Below, one piece after another: positions 22,430 through 33,689 of a stretch of 64,000 nt of DNA (its first letter is position 1; each line of letters begins with the position of its first letter). The notes under the pieces were generated by a model, which saw nothing but the letters and a program-made list of their open reading frames with translations, ran no database searches and was not told where the DNA came from. Both the position numbers and the translations under genes were made by a program. Location: positions 62,001-126,000 of the forward strand of contig JAAKBF010000368.1 in assembly GCA_012656075.1 (NCBI GenBank), written 5' to 3'. This stretch comes from Phytophthora hibernalis (lineage: Eukaryota; Oomycota; Peronosporomycetes; Peronosporales; Peronosporaceae).

Positions 22430-23207
22430 CGTGTTGAGCCGGAAACGTGCAATAATGCACAGAACCTTGAGAAGCGACGGCGTTTTGGGGAGATCTGCTC
22501 AAGTTCGGGAATGAAGGCGCCTTCTTCGTGTATTATGACGAAACAAATTTTAATTTGTATTGTAAGCACACAGGGTCGTGCTCCGATTGGCCAGCGAGCG
22601 GTCGTTAAGCTACCGCCCTCGAAGGGGGCGAACTTACAGCTACAATGCGCCGTCTCAGCAGAGATTGGCTTGGTGCACTACGCGAAACAACGTGACAGCA
22701 TCAAGATGGAGATCAATGCCGCGTTTGTCGACGCGGTCTACGACGCCGTGAAGGCTCACGAGGGTTTTCGCACCAACTTTGCCGGTAAGGCTATTGTCAT
22801 TGTCTTGAACAATGCCCCTGCTCACAGTCAGACCGAGGAGCTTGTCCAATCCCGTCAGACCTGAAGCTCCTGCGGTTGGGCCCGTACTCACAAATGTTCA
22901 ATCCGATAGAGGGTGAGTCGGAAGGTATTATGGCTACATGCGTGTACATGTACTAACCTGGGCTTGTTATGCAGGTTGCTTTAGCGTTTTGAAGGTCCGC
23001 ATCAAGGCATTTCTCGCGCTGAGCCACGACGAGATGTTCAACGCCCCACACGGCCAGAAAATCGAGCTCCGGATGCAGTTACTGGAAAGGGTTGCACAAC
23101 ACTGCATGCCCTGTATGGACCTACGATTAGTGAACAAGATGGCACGCCATTTTGCATTTTCAGTGGCGGCAGCGATCTATGGAGAGCCGATGGAATACGG
23201 AACGTAG
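22430..23207 (+). pseudogene. Tc1/mariner-type DDE transposase with intron
   Basis: The catalytic core is recognisable: VYYDETNFNLYC (first Asp), then GRAPIGQRAVVKLPPS, then IVLNNAPAHSQTEE, and LGPYSQMFNPIE with the final Glu. A spliceosomal intron at 22913-22974 (GTGAGT, CTAAC branch-like site, GCAG) restores NPIE-GCFSVLK exactly in frame, and the gene ends at 23207. The second catalytic position is Asn (NNAPAHS) where the family has Asp, so even a repaired protein should be inactive. Frame changes occur near 22497 and 22565. Another AG acceptor near 22425 suggests an upstream intron. Confidence 0.75.
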
Positions 23208-24135
23208 CTGTTTGCTCTGGACTAAATCGGCATTGGCCTTTAGTGATTTTTCACATTTCATTGTTTAGAAAAACTTATATTCCTTTTTACGGGACACTCG
23301 GATTTGCCTTACACTGCTAAGAGTTTGGATTGGCAAAGGTGTAGTTAACCATTTATTGAAGTTGGATTTTCATACATCGTTGAAAAGAGGGATATTCCCT
23401 CTAAACAATGAGCCGTCGTGCTATTTTTTCATTCAGCCGTTCTCGAGCAATGTCGGTTTAAAAAGTGTCAATGATTCGAGAAGGCAAACGCCAAATTTTG
23501 CGGCGCGTCGATTAAGCCTAGTCCTAAACTTAATTCGAGGTCTATCCTTCTCAAAAACGACCTTTTCTCTGGCGAAATTCAAAAATTTATGTATACGTGC
23601 GTTTGTAGAGATTCTGGAAATGGATCGATCTTGTACGCTTCACTTCAAATAAATCAAAATGATGCTAATATCCAACACAGTGAATCAAAATGATCATAGT
23701 ATCCAAATCTAACCTCAGGCACCGCGCAACCTCAGAGTGACGTCCAAGACCCTCTCAGTTCACTCTAGTAACACTCTCCTCATGCATGCACGTGCGGCAC
23801 ACATGACTACGCGGAGCAGACAGTATGCACACTGTTCCTGCAATCCGTACGATGACGCGGGGCTCCGCATGCGCTCGATAAAGCTGCCAGCTCTTCCATG
23901 GACCGATCGATATACGGCGCCAAATTTAGAGATTGCCGAAATCCCCCAACCTGACAAATTTTGGATAAGTACGATTTTGACGGTTCATCTTTACAGCCGT
24001 TTATCTCGAAAACTCCACAATGTTAACTATTAATAGCATCATTTTGTTTGGCGCAGTCTGAAATACGAGGCGCCTAACTCTGTTAATCAGATGTGCTATT
24101 CACTAAAATGCTCTTTAACAGTTTGCAAACAGTAC
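23208..24135. other. No gene recognised
   Basis: AT-rich, with short frames only. Repeated phrases such as 'aaatcaaaatgatgctaatatcc' and 'gaatcaaaatgatcatagtatcc' near 23650-23705 suggest old transposon ends. No coding motif seen. Confidence 0.4.
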
Positions 24136-24352
24136 TACCGTAAAGTTCGGATTCAGTAAGACACACCGATTCAATGCGACATAGGTAAAAACTAAACTCA
24201 CATATTTTGAAATGACTTGGCAAATGTAAGCATTTTCTTTTAACGATTGCAAGAACTAAAATTGTCCTTGTTTTTTGAAAAACAATACCAGGTATTTACA
24301 TGTAGCAAGCGACCTTTTTACCTCTGTCTCATTGAATCCGAACTTTACGGTA
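24136..24352. mobile_element. 213-bp MITE, TA target site
   Basis: Terminal inverted repeats CCGTAAAGTTCGGATTCA at 24138-24155 and its complement at 24333-24350, extending imperfectly inward (about 26 bp). Both ends are flanked directly by TA, the target duplication of Tc1/mariner-type transposases. There is no internal coding sequence, so this is a non-autonomous element. Confidence 0.8.
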
Positions 24353-24587
24353 ATAGTGTTAGCAGTACCATTAGTGTTTGTGCGAACACTATCTCAACCG
24401 GTCACTGCAGCATTTATTTTAATATTAAAATACCAACTACATTTATTTCCGGATTTATTTTCGGGATATTAGAGGATGTTAGCAAACTCGTATTTTACGA
24501 GATGGGGACAAAGAAACGCGCGGTGTATTGTCTATGTGTTCGATCTCGTAGAATGGCAGTCGTGTACGTACGGGATTCTCCAAGAAA

Positions 24588-24607
24588 GTCGTAAGAGCTC
24601 TTACGAC
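24588..24607. repeat. 20-bp perfect palindrome
   Basis: GTCGTAAGAG followed directly by its complement CTCTTACGAC. It lies inside the outer element, 26 bp from the inner element, and may be a subterminal motif. Confidence 0.8.
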
Positions 24608-24632
24608 ATAACTAGGCTTTTGATTGGCTATA

Positions 24633-25337
24633 TACTACCTCCGTAATGAAAATATTGCACCTTTCAAAAAAATTGCGCATAGCTCCGCCTCGTTCATTTT
24701 CAGGGATATAAGATATGCAGAGGGCAGGGCGTAAAAGTAAAGAAAAAGGATTGAAATCAGAAGGTGGTGCAGCAGGCAACATTGCAGACTGCTGCAACAT
24801 GCAGTGGAACGCGCGGGGACAGGGAGCTGCTGGCACTACATGCAAGAGGAGGCACGCTTTGCAGTGCGGCAAGCGTGGCGACCTCCAGGTGGGCGTTAAA
24901 CAGCGTTTGAGCTTTACGCAGGGGTGTAATGGGAGCGCGCGCGGCACGAAACACCTTGGTCTTTCGCATGTGGCTATGGGGCGGACGTTGCGCTTCATAG
25001 TCTGCAATACGCACCCTTCCGCGCGCGCTCTTTAACGTCCGCGCAGTGCGATACCTCCCTGCTTCTTCCTCTTTCGCGCACTCTTTCAAGACCTCTCCGC
25101 AGGGGCGACACAGGCGCCCATTGAACGCGTACGTACTTCCACACGCGCTTGGCCTTCCTCGTCGGGAACTGGGTGTCTTTGAAAGTGAGGGAGGGAATCG
25201 AATGGGGGAATCTGTTGGAGGATGGGGAATTGTGGGCGGGAGATTCGGAAAAACTTTATCGCTTTTGCAAGGGTATCTGATTTCGTTAGAGTGTAATTTG
25301 ATTGGAAATGTGCAGTATTTTACTAACGGAGGTACTA
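24633..25337. mobile_element. 701-bp TA-flanked MITE (nested)
   Basis: Inverted ends CTACCTCCGTAATGAAAATAT (from 24635) and, on the right, GTGCAGTATTTTACTAACGG leading to AGGTAC (to 25335). The arms match over about 26 bp with a few differences, and both ends have flanking TA. The CTxCCTCCGT-type terminus resembles Stowaway-like elements. The interior has no recognised gene. Confidence 0.7.
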
Positions 25338-26179
25338 TATTATTTCACTCAGCACCAGGCATGCATGACACGGTGTCAGACACCTGAGGTCGCTAAACCC
25401 GCTCCCCTTCTTCTGCCACGGACGACCCGACCCACCCGACGCCCCCTCCCTCCGCCCCTCTTCTGGCGAGCAGTCTCCTGCTGCAATATCTGCCAAATCT
25501 GCCAGGTCTAAGCGAAGCAGACGCGGAAAATTTACCCAGGAGCGAGGAGCTAGACTTAGTCCTCTTGTATAATATGACTAGGTACGCCCCGTACGCTACT
25601 TACTACGTATTAGCAAGGCAAAGACAAGGGGTGATGTCGCTAGCTCTGCCTTTTTAATATCAAACACTGCGCTGGGCCTTGCTGCCTTAGTGCGGACATC
25701 GCAACGCAGTCCTGAGTTAACGGATTCCTTCCTTCGTGAGGCAATAATCCTTGCAGCGCTCGTTGAACCAAGCGTACGTCCGGGGTGCGAAGCCGCTCTG
25801 TCTCATTGGGGAACAGGCGAAGTAGAAGTGCAAGACGGGTGCATGGGTCACGAGCCAGGAATGCGAGCTCCATGGTTGAGAGAGTTAGGGTGATTTCGTG
25901 AATGAGAAAACGATTTACGAGATTGCTAAAATGTCGTAAATACCGAAAACATAAAAAACGCGAGTCGGAAGTCGTATCGGGAATTTACGAGTTTGCTAAC
26001 ATCCTCTATTTATATGTACGAACGTAGATTTGGGCACATTTGTAATTTCAAAAACATTTGTCCTAGATAAACAAACCTTGCCGGTACTGGGGTTCAACAA
26101 GTGGGATTTCACGGACATCAATTCTGTAAGGTGAGTCATGTCTTGTAATTGACCCACACGGCTCTACTGTCCAATATTT

Positions 26180-27317
26180 CTAGGGCTGCTCGTCCACCTT
26201 GCTCTTCGTCGACTCGTAGTGCTCGAACGTGTTGTATCCCTTGTCGCCCATAGCGGCGTCCCAGAAGTGCTTGTAGTCCGGCACCGCGTTCACGGGCCAG
26301 TCGTTCTGGAAACGCTCAGCCAAGTCCGGGTTCGACATGAACAGACGAGCAAAGCCCACTATGTCGGCGGCGCCGCTGCGAATGACACCCTCAGCCGTGT
26401 CCCGTGTGTAGCTGTTGTTGGCCATGACAGTGCCTCTGAACGCCTTCTTGGCGTCGAACACGGTCAGGGTTTGGCTCTCGGTCGAGTAGCCGAAGCCAAA
26501 CCCATCCAACAAAGCCAAGTAGGCGAGTCCGTGCTCCGACAGACGCTCAAAGGCGTATGTGAACATCTCGTTGTTGTCCTTGCTGCCCATTCCGCCGAAC
26601 ACACCGTTAGGCGACAACCGCACAGCGATACGACCAACAGGGAACACGGTCTTGAGCGCCTCCACGATCTCATGAAGGAATCGGTACCGGTTCTCAAACG
26701 AGCCACCGTACTTGTCTGTGCGCTGGTTCGTCGACGACTGCAGGAACTGGTCCACCAGATACCCGTTAGCACCGTGAACCTCCACGCCGTCGAAACCCGC
26801 ACGTTTGGCGCGAATGGCACACTGACGGTACATCTCAACGACCTCAGGGATCTCCTCTGTCTTAAGTGCACGTGCCTTCTCAAAGTCTGTGCGTTCGCCG
26901 TTGGCATCGCGCGTAGTGCCACCGATGTACTGCGTCGCCGAAGCGGATACGACATCGTTGGTCGAATGGAACGACGGGTGCGACTGGCGACCCATGTGCC
27001 AGAGCTGCAGGAAGACTTTGGTGCCCTTGGCGTGCACTCGATCCACGAGCTGTTTCCATACACCCTCCTGCTCGTCCGTGTAGAGCGCTGGTGCACCGTA
27101 CCACCCGAAGCCTTGCTCCGATATGCCACAGCCTTCCGTGATGAGGAGGCCGGCACCTGCGCGCTGTTCGTAGTAGACGATGTTGCGCTCTAACGGCACG
27201 TGAGTGTCGAGATCCGAGCGCGCGCGTCGTAGGACCGTAAACGATGCGGTTCTTGATTTCAAGGTCTTTGCTGAGTTTCAGCGGCGTGAAGAGCTTGTAG
27301 TCGGTGACGGACGACAT
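26180..27317 (-). CDS. Old Yellow Enzyme-type NADH:flavin oxidoreductase
   Basis: FMN-dependent ene-reductase of the OYE/12-oxophytodienoate reductase family, reducing alkenes conjugated to carbonyl groups with NAD(P)H. ATG at 27317 gives MSSVTDYKLFTPLKL and RIVYGPTTRA, the usual FMN-binding start. The rest (27260-26180) has LLITEGCGIS, LQLWHMGRQSHP, the substrate-binding His/Asn pair in EVHGANGYLVDQFLQ, DKYGGSFENRYRFL, and ADIVGFARLFMSNPDL for FMN phosphate. The expected length of about 380 residues is met. One frame break lies at 27218-27226, a GCGCGCGCG run, where two bases seem to be missing; everything else is intact. A short slippage deletion or a sequencing error are both possible. No signal peptide, so probably cytosolic. 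Confidence 0.85.
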
Positions 27318-27344
27318 CTCGGTTGTGGCTTGGGAGTGCTGGGT

Positions 27345-27358
27345 AAATTGAAGAATGA
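27345..27358 (-). promoter_or_regulatory. Oomycete Inr + CAATTT core promoter of the OYE gene
   Basis: Minus strand reads TCATTCTTCAATTT, a very close match to the oomycete initiator and flanking element (TCATTYYNCAATTT). It ends 28 bp before the ATG at 27317, a typical distance. Confidence 0.65.
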
Positions 27359-27392
27359 AAGTCTCCACTAACGAATGAAAGTCTCCACTAAC
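27353..27392. repeat. 20-bp exact tandem duplication at the OYE promoter
   Basis: GAATGAAAGTCTCCACTAAC occurs at 27353-27372 and again at 27373-27392. Each copy carries the TCATTC initiator core on the minus strand, so the initiator itself is duplicated. Confidence 0.9.
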
Positions 27393-28287
27393 GGAGCTTT
27401 ACGGTTGTTGCCTTCCTTCAGAGCAACGTGCGCCTCATGGGAGGTGAATGGAGATCCGTATGCGTTATCTATGCCGTTGACGTATGAAGAACGTCTGCAG
27501 ATTCGTTTACCAAAGCATATCCATGCATTCAGTCCTCTGCGGTGACCAACAAAAAGCTGCGACTGGGCCTCGACCACCGAAATGCAAAATGATTCGTTAA
27601 TCTGAGGTGAGACATGTTTTGTCGGATAGAGTCCCAAATTGGGACTTCCTATTGCATGATTCAGGTCTACTAAAAGTTATAATAGGTCTTGCCGTGTTGT
27701 TCTTCGCAGCCCTGCCATTATTAACCCCTTGGATACCATCTTTTGCTGCCTTCCGCCGCTTGCCAGTCCTCCCGCCAGTTCATCGCTTTACGTCGGCCCT
27801 TGTCTTTCGAGATAGCTTCCAGGTAACTGGTGCCTTGTAGTCCATTTGCCTCCAGGAACGCTCAGGACTGGTTCTCGCGTGCGCGTACAACGATATACGT
27901 ATAGATACCGCACACGTCGCAAATATACGTGCGGCGTCGACAACTGTGCTTCGGAAATCCGTCTACATGCACTCGCAATGTGCTCAATCAAAGCAAGTCT
28001 TATCTTTTCGAGTTCGCCTTGATGGATCAGCAAAGTAGTCCGCCACGTTCCTATTGCAGACGCCCTGGCAAGAAGCAAAAATAGCGGACATCCTGTGACA
28101 CGAAAACTACTGCTGCCACGGATGTACTGTGTGGTTTACCTCAAAAGCCTTGATACGATTCGTGATTCATGAAGCTTTGCTCGTCTCTTTTGAAATGAAC
28201 GTGGACCACACAACCCGCCCGTGGCAATAGACATTTCGAAGTGACACGCCTGCGACCGGACGATTGCTTCAGATTCGGTGCACCTCC
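27393..28287. other. No gene recognised
   Basis: Spacer between the divergent OYE (minus) and ankyrin (plus) genes. Short frames on both strands have no motifs. Confidence 0.5.
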
Positions 28288-28301
28288 TCATTTGACAAAG
28301 T
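28288..28301 (+). promoter_or_regulatory. Inr-like core promoter of the ankyrin gene
   Basis: TCATTTGACAAAGT resembles the TCATTYYNCAATTT consensus with few mismatches and lies about 40 bp upstream of the ATG at 28340. Confidence 0.4.
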
Positions 28302-28339
28302 GCGTGGCATATTAATAGTGCACTGCCCTTTCGTCTTCT

Positions 28340-30123
28340 ATGGTTTCTCCACTTACCAGCGTTAACGTCGTGGCCCGCTCGTACCCGGGCATCGTGGAGC
28401 TTTCGCACGTGACTGCCACGCTGTCAGCCTTCCTGGACCGCTCTTCCAGTCTGCCACTGTCTCGGGCCTGTGCGGTGGGCTCCGTTGCGCTCCTGCAACA
28501 GATTTGGGACCTCAGCCAGTCAACGGAGACGGCCACGGACCCATGGTGTCAACCCTCGAACGCGTGGTGCCCGTCTCGTATGCTTTGGACCAACGCATTT
28601 TACTACCAAGACCAGTTCGCCAAGGGGTGATCGAGGCGTGCAAACACGCAGACGTGAGCACAGTCCAGTGGCTCTTAGAGCACTTCACTAGCTGTGTGGT
28701 GCCTGCTCTAGCAGTAGAGGTGGCTGCTCAACGAGGTCAGCGTGACATCCTGCAGTTGCTGCTGAGGGTTCATGAACAATACAAAAAGCAGTCGATGCCT
28801 GGGCGAGTTCGTATCAAGAAAAGACCACACCAAGTCAAGTTCTGGGAGAGCAACGTCTTACTGGCTGCTGCGACCGGAGGACATGGCGACCTGGTGCTTT
28901 GGATGTACGCAGAAGTCTTCCACGGCTTTTACATGCAGAGCAATCAAGAAGTCATGGATCAACTGGCCCGCCATGGAGACATGGAGGCGGTGCAACGACT
29001 GGTTGCACACGGATGGCAGTCTCCTCGACTCGATTTCGCAGCGGAAGGAGGCAATGCCGCTATGGTTCAGTGGATACTGGATCAAAGCATTGATGTCGAC
29101 AAGCAGTCGGCACTCAAGAATGCAGCAGCAATGGGTCATCTGGAGATCGTGAAGTTGTTGGTTAATGACGGCGTGCTACATCTCGATGGACAAGCGTTCT
29201 GTGACGCTGCAGCGAATGGCCATTTGCCCGTGGTGCATTGGATGAAGGAGAAGACCCTGGGTTGGAACGTGGCATGCAAAGCAGTCGACTTGGCCGCAAG
29301 CAACGGCCACTTGGAGATCGTTCAGTATCTTCACAGTGACTGCTCTGAGAGTTTGACGCACCGGACGATGCGGTTAGCCGCAAGCAGCGGCCACCTGCAC
29401 GTGGTGCAGTGGCTACACGTCCAGTTTGCAGATCACTCTGACATTGATTTATATGAGATTGGCTCAAAGCAACAGTTCAACACCACGGTTATGGATATCG
29501 CCGCGATGAATGGCCACCTCGATGTGATGAAGTATTTGCACAACATTGCAGTGGTGAAGGAGGCAGCCACTGCGACGACCGGAGGTCAGACAGGAGCGAT
29601 GTCTATACTAGCGAAGACTGTGCCGACGTGTACACCTGCTGCGATCCAGTTTGCAATCGCAGGCGGCCACTTCGCGGTGCTACAATGGCTACATGGTAAC
29701 TACTGGATAGAGCCGTCCACGGACGTCGTGGACGTCGCTGCAGCAAGTGGTAATTTAGAGATGATCAAGTGGCTACACGACCATGGAGCAAAATTCTCTG
29801 CGGCGGCAATGGACAGCGCAGCGCGAGAGGGCCATTTGGCTGTGGTCCAGTGGCTGCACGAGAACACCTCCGGGTGCTGCACGATCAAGGCAGTGGATAA
29901 CGCTGCAGCTATGGGTCAGCTTGAGGTCGTACAGTGGCTACTCGAGCATCGAAGTGAGGGGTGCTCAGTTAAAGCTCTGGATGGAGCTACAAGTGGTGAC
30001 CACTTTGATGTCGCGCTGCTCCTGGCTGCGAAGCGTACAGAACTTGGCTGTCCCGAACTCGAACACATCTACAACAACTACATCAGTTCCTGGGTCACGG
30101 AAATATACCCTAGCTACGAATGA
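28340..30123 (+). CDS. Ankyrin-repeat protein
   Basis: Starts at ATG 28340 (MVSPLTSVNVVARSYPG) and ends at 30123, about 594 residues if read through one break. From about residue 100 to the end it is a chain of ankyrin-type repeats with the oomycete pattern A-A-x-x-G-H-L-[EP]-[VI]-V-x-W-L, for example AAAMGHLEIVKLLVNDG, AAANGHLPVVHWMKEK, AASNGHLEIVQYLHSD, AASSGHLHVVQWLHV, AAMNGHLDVMKYLHN, AAREGHLAVVQWLHE. Likely a protein-interaction scaffold; no other domain was seen. The frame changes once, at the G run 28624-28627: QDQFAKG runs into a stop while the next frame continues VIEACKHADVSTVQWLLEHF. One G appears to be missing. Without repair, translation from 28340 stops there; an internal ATG at 28543 opens the remainder. 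Confidence 0.82.
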
Positions 30124-30780
30124 TCGCGGTTCGCAGTCATGCCCGCAAACGGAGCTCCTAGATTCACATTTTCAAGTGGATGCGAAAGACCTGGCTAAAC
30201 TAAGAAATGTTATCATACCAAGTTGTAGCTCGGCGTGTAGTCCAGCGACAGCTTGTGACTACATATATTTGAAACTCCTCGAGCATTGTCATCGTCAGCG
30301 AGCAGACACCCAAAGCCATTCTCCGCCAATGATCTAGCCGAATGGCGACCACTTCAACTTCGCCCAGGGAGTAGCTGATGTGTCGACGTGTACGAATTCC
30401 CTAATAATTTCCATGCCGTTACTTGCCATTATTGTCGGTATTACACAAACCGATTCCGCCTGTAAGCTCTTAACGAGCTAAAATAATACCCCCACTTTCA
30501 TTACTGAGTCCATCGCGGCAGAATTTGCATCAACCACCGTGTTAATAGTGCCATGCGCTGCCGTGCTTGAGATGTACAGTCCCCAATGTCTTTTAGTTGT
30601 CAAGTGAAGCATCAGGTCGCAATGTGGTAACATTCGGAGCAATTGTCTGTTTGTTATGGGATGATCTAGGGCCACGCATAAGCGCTGCTCGATACGTTAG
30701 CCTTTTCAATCTGGTGCTACCTACCAACTGTACACCCAGCGATAATGACCACCGGATAGTTGGGGATTTCCGTCGACTCC
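30124..30780. other. No gene recognised
   Basis: Region between the ankyrin gene and the 3' end of the effector gene on the minus strand. No motif-bearing frame was seen. Confidence 0.5.
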
Positions 30781-31169
30781 CTAGTGAAGCTTAATGTAGC
30801 TGGAGTACGTATTGGCAATGTCATCCGCGCTCATGCCAGAAGTTTTAAGACTTTTGAAGGTATCCGCGCTGATGACACTGTTCTTCTTTAGGAATTTCAG
30901 CAGCTTTTAGCGGAGGTCCCACTCGAGAAAAAGGTGATGCCCCTCTCTTCATCGGCTTCGTCATCGACTTCGTCCTCGGCTTCGTCTTCCGGCGCGAATC
31001 GAAGAGACCTTTTACCGCTGATGTCGTTCAAGGAACCAGCGATCGAGCCAACAGCGGGGTCGGTGTCAGTCGAGAGCTTGATCTGAGCGGACTCAGTACT
31101 GGCTGAAACGACGTCGGTGCTTGCGAGAAGTGTGGCTGCGGCCGTGAGCAGGATGAAGTGCAGACGCAT
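30781..31169 (-). pseudogene. RxLR-type secreted effector gene, frameshifted
   Basis: ATG at 31169 opens a hydrophobic signal peptide of about 23 residues, then an RSLR motif at residues 54-57 and an acidic stretch ending in EER at 74-76, the classical RxLR-dEER leader of oomycete host-targeted effectors. The open frame stops after 90 codons. A C-terminal effector segment continues in the neighbouring frame to a TAG at 30783-30781. The switch lies at a run of four A (30905-30908 on the plus strand read as T) and equals one missing base. Either the gene is a recent pseudogene or the consensus lost one base. Neighbours are the ankyrin gene and, 2 kb away, a second effector. Confidence 0.8.
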
Positions 31170-31222
31170 GCTTGGACAGGGGTCGACACTGGGGAGGTAC
31201 TTGGAGGTATTGCTTAGAAGGC

Positions 31223-31238
31223 AAATTGCGAACTGAGT
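31223..31238 (-). promoter_or_regulatory. Inr + CAATTT element of the first effector gene
   Basis: Minus strand ACTCAGTTCGCAATTT matches the 16-base oomycete core promoter consensus GCTCATTYYNCAATTT with about two mismatches, 54 bp upstream of the ATG. Confidence 0.55.
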
Positions 31239-31959
31239 GTGAACGGAGCAGGGGTCGAGAGAGAAACCCAAGTATACCTACTGACCGGCGTCTGCTATAC
31301 AGTTGCGACGCGAGATGCACGATCTCGCGAATCTTGCGGATTGGTGATTCACAGCACTGAACATGTACATTCGTTGAGGACGCGTCGTTGTCGAGCGCCG
31401 GCCTGTGATCGGGTGCATGTAGCAGATTATGGTTGGTAAAGGTAATCAACCATCACCGGTGCGATCTTAAGCATGAGCACAGCTGCTTCGCAAAAAAATT
31501 ACTTCAGTATATTATTAACATCTACTTCGTATTACACGTATTATAATACATCTCATTTACCGTCCGGCAGCTCATCTTGTGGCCTTCTATGCTCACTTCA
31601 TCAATATTATCCGGGCCTCGTCGCAAATGTCATCACCAAAGCTGTATATTATACAGCTGCCGCGATCCTGATCTTTTGCAGTCTCCCCAGCTGAAGCCAT
31701 CGAGCGTTACATGTACACTAGCTCAGAGCCTGCATATTTGTTTCGTATCGCAGAAGTAGTTTGTGTAGAACAGTGCGGCGGGAGTTTCTTTATAATATGG
31801 TTATGCATATATTGTTACTGAACCCCTTCCGGTTCTCGAACTCTAATATCCCCAGTGCGGCGAGAGTGGCAGTAGAAATACCTATTTAGCAGTATGAACA
31901 CAATGATGATCTTCTCAAGATCACAAGCCCTACTTGACGATTCCTTATCAAGATTGAAG

Positions 31960-32500
31960 CAGTGTACAAGTTTCCGAGGATCATAGTATGCCATGCATAC
32001 AATGCATTATCTTGTATAGAGTTCCAATTTGAGTCCTCTATCTTGCAAAGTTAGAATACATGTCTTTTGGTATCATAGCATGGCACTGCCGCCATACAGA
32101 TACAATTCCGTGTGCAACCATAACGTATTTTGTGAATACATGCTTTGTACTTTTCTTGAAGGGTCATACATTCCACAGAGTTCCAGCATTCTACTATTGC
32201 TCAACTACATGTACATGTAGTACATTTGGTATCATAGCCTTGCACTGCCGCCATACAAATTATCGGGATAACTTTATACAATTCCGTGTGCAAATCCTTC
32301 AACCATAACGCGTTATGTGATGTATTGTGATTTTCTTGAAGGGCGAGTTCCAAGGAAGAGTTGCAGCAGTTCCACTATCTATTGCAAAGTTAGTACATAT
32401 GCACTGTTGCCATACAAACTATCGGAATTCTATGATACGATTCCGGCTGTAAATCCTTCAACATTAACGTATTATGTGATGTATGATGAATTCTGGCTCG
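31960..32500. repeat. Tandem repeat, unit ~165 bp, about three copies
   Basis: The phrase 'ggtatcatagc.tggcactgccgccataca' begins near 32068 and 32227, and a diverged one ('atgcactgttgccataca') near 32398. Shared downstream blocks include 'aattccgtgtgcaa', 'aaccataacg' and 'ttttcttgaagggc'. A still weaker copy may begin near 31975. No coding sense. Confidence 0.7.
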
Positions 32501-32509
32501 TTGTTTTAT

Positions 32510-33246
32510 ATTTTAACTGAATCTTAATTCGTTGTTTTATTGTTCTAAACCAATTAACAATGTAAGCATTCTTACCTGTTGTCTGGAATAGGTTTTCTCT
32601 TCGACAGTTTCAATTCGTAAACGGTCGACAAGCAGTCGGATCACTTCGTCACACACGATAAACAGACTGCTGCCTGGGTCTACGAATGCCGAGCTGTTTG
32701 CCAACCTTGCAGAAAATAGATATCTTCTTCCGTATACGGCGTCTATTTCGGCTGGCCCGCGACTTCGGGAGTAGATAGCCTTATAAACCGCAACAAATTC
32801 AAATTCAAAATTCAAAATTCAATTTCGGCTGGCCCAGCCGCGTTGCATGACCTGCAGCATAAAATTGAGGGACGAGAAATTGTTCATGTCGTAACACAAG
32901 CGTGTTGTTGCTCTGCGTGCCACTAGTGAAGCGAACTGTTTACCACCAAAGCCAAAAAATATGAGGAATGTCGACTGCGCAGCGGTAGCATACGCTTGCG
33001 TGAAGTATGTTGTTGTCCATTGAGCCGTTCAATTTTAAAGGTGTATGGTGTATTGAATGAATCGCTTACGCCTAGTTTAGCGCCCTGAGTTGGTTGAGCA
33101 ATAAAACCCCAGTACCCGATCTATTTTCCTCTCTACTGCATCATAAGCTTGTGTGGGATTATGTTGTGTTTACATCCCAAATTTCAGCTTAGGTGTTTGC
33201 TGCTCATCGATTCGCACGCAGCAAAGACAGAGGCCAACCTCCAGAA
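32510..33246. other. No gene recognised; short ATTCAAA-type runs
   Basis: Contains a simple run of ATTCAAA/ATTCAAAA near 32798-32822 and the phrase 'atttcggctggccc' twice (about 32746 and 32822). No gene seen. Confidence 0.5.
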
Positions 33247-33260
33247 TCACTTCGTATTTT
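33247..33260 (+). promoter_or_regulatory. Inr-like core promoter of the second effector gene
   Basis: TCACTTCGTATTTT fits the TCAYTYY initiator with a T-rich flank, about 52 bp upstream of the ATG at 33312. Confidence 0.45.
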
Positions 33261-33311
33261 GCTCTGCAACACTCGAGTTCCCCACACCAAACCACCTGCA
33301 TAACACTAGCC

Positions 33312-33688
33312 ATGCGCTTTGCCCGCTTCCTGCAGCTACCATTCTCTCTACCTACAACGCTGTCTCGGCTTCATCGGGTAACGATGACCAAGCTATGTTG
33401 ACAGCGGCCGACCCTGCAGTTCCTGTCCGCGCGCACGACATTGCCAACGGCAAGAGACTCTTGCGATCCTACTACGAAGACGATGAAGACGACGAATATG
33501 ACAGCGACGAAGAAGAGAGACTGTCAGCGAAGTGGACCGAAAGGGCGGCGAAATGGGCGAAACTATACACGCCGGGCCAGATGAAGAAAAAATTGACCGG
33601 CCTGAGTGGTGTTCTGACCGAAAAGAATAAGCAGAAGTACAATCTGTTCTTGGCCGCTTACCTGAAGGCACACCCCGGTGGTATCTGA
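33312..33688 (+). pseudogene. RxLR-type effector gene, frame break in signal peptide
   Basis: ATG at 33312 starts MRFARFLQLP, the beginning of a signal peptide. The following mature part is in the neighbouring frame (one base missing somewhere in 33330-33355): a short spacer, an RLLR motif (RxLR class), a very acidic tract ending in EEER, and a C-terminal helical segment (KWTERAAKWAKLYTPG onwards) to the stop at 33688. The length, about 125 residues, is normal for a small RxLR effector. Only the signal peptide is broken, so secretion as written would fail. Consensus error is a plausible alternative. Confidence 0.8.
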
Positions 33689-33689
33689 A

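Larger units (their letters stand above)
24470..26008. mobile_element. 1.5-kb TA-flanked inverted-repeat element (outer)
   Basis: Ends GAGGATGTTAGCAAACTCGTA (24472 onwards) and its complement ending at 26006, with TA on both sides (24470-24471, 26007-26008). It encloses a second, complete TA-flanked element at 24633-25337. No transposase coding sequence was recognised. Confidence 0.75.

Noticed and set aside
26219..27193. 324-codon open frame opposite the OYE gene
   Set aside because: It is the shadow of a well-conserved GC-rich coding strand; its translation has no motif and the OYE reading fully explains the sequence.
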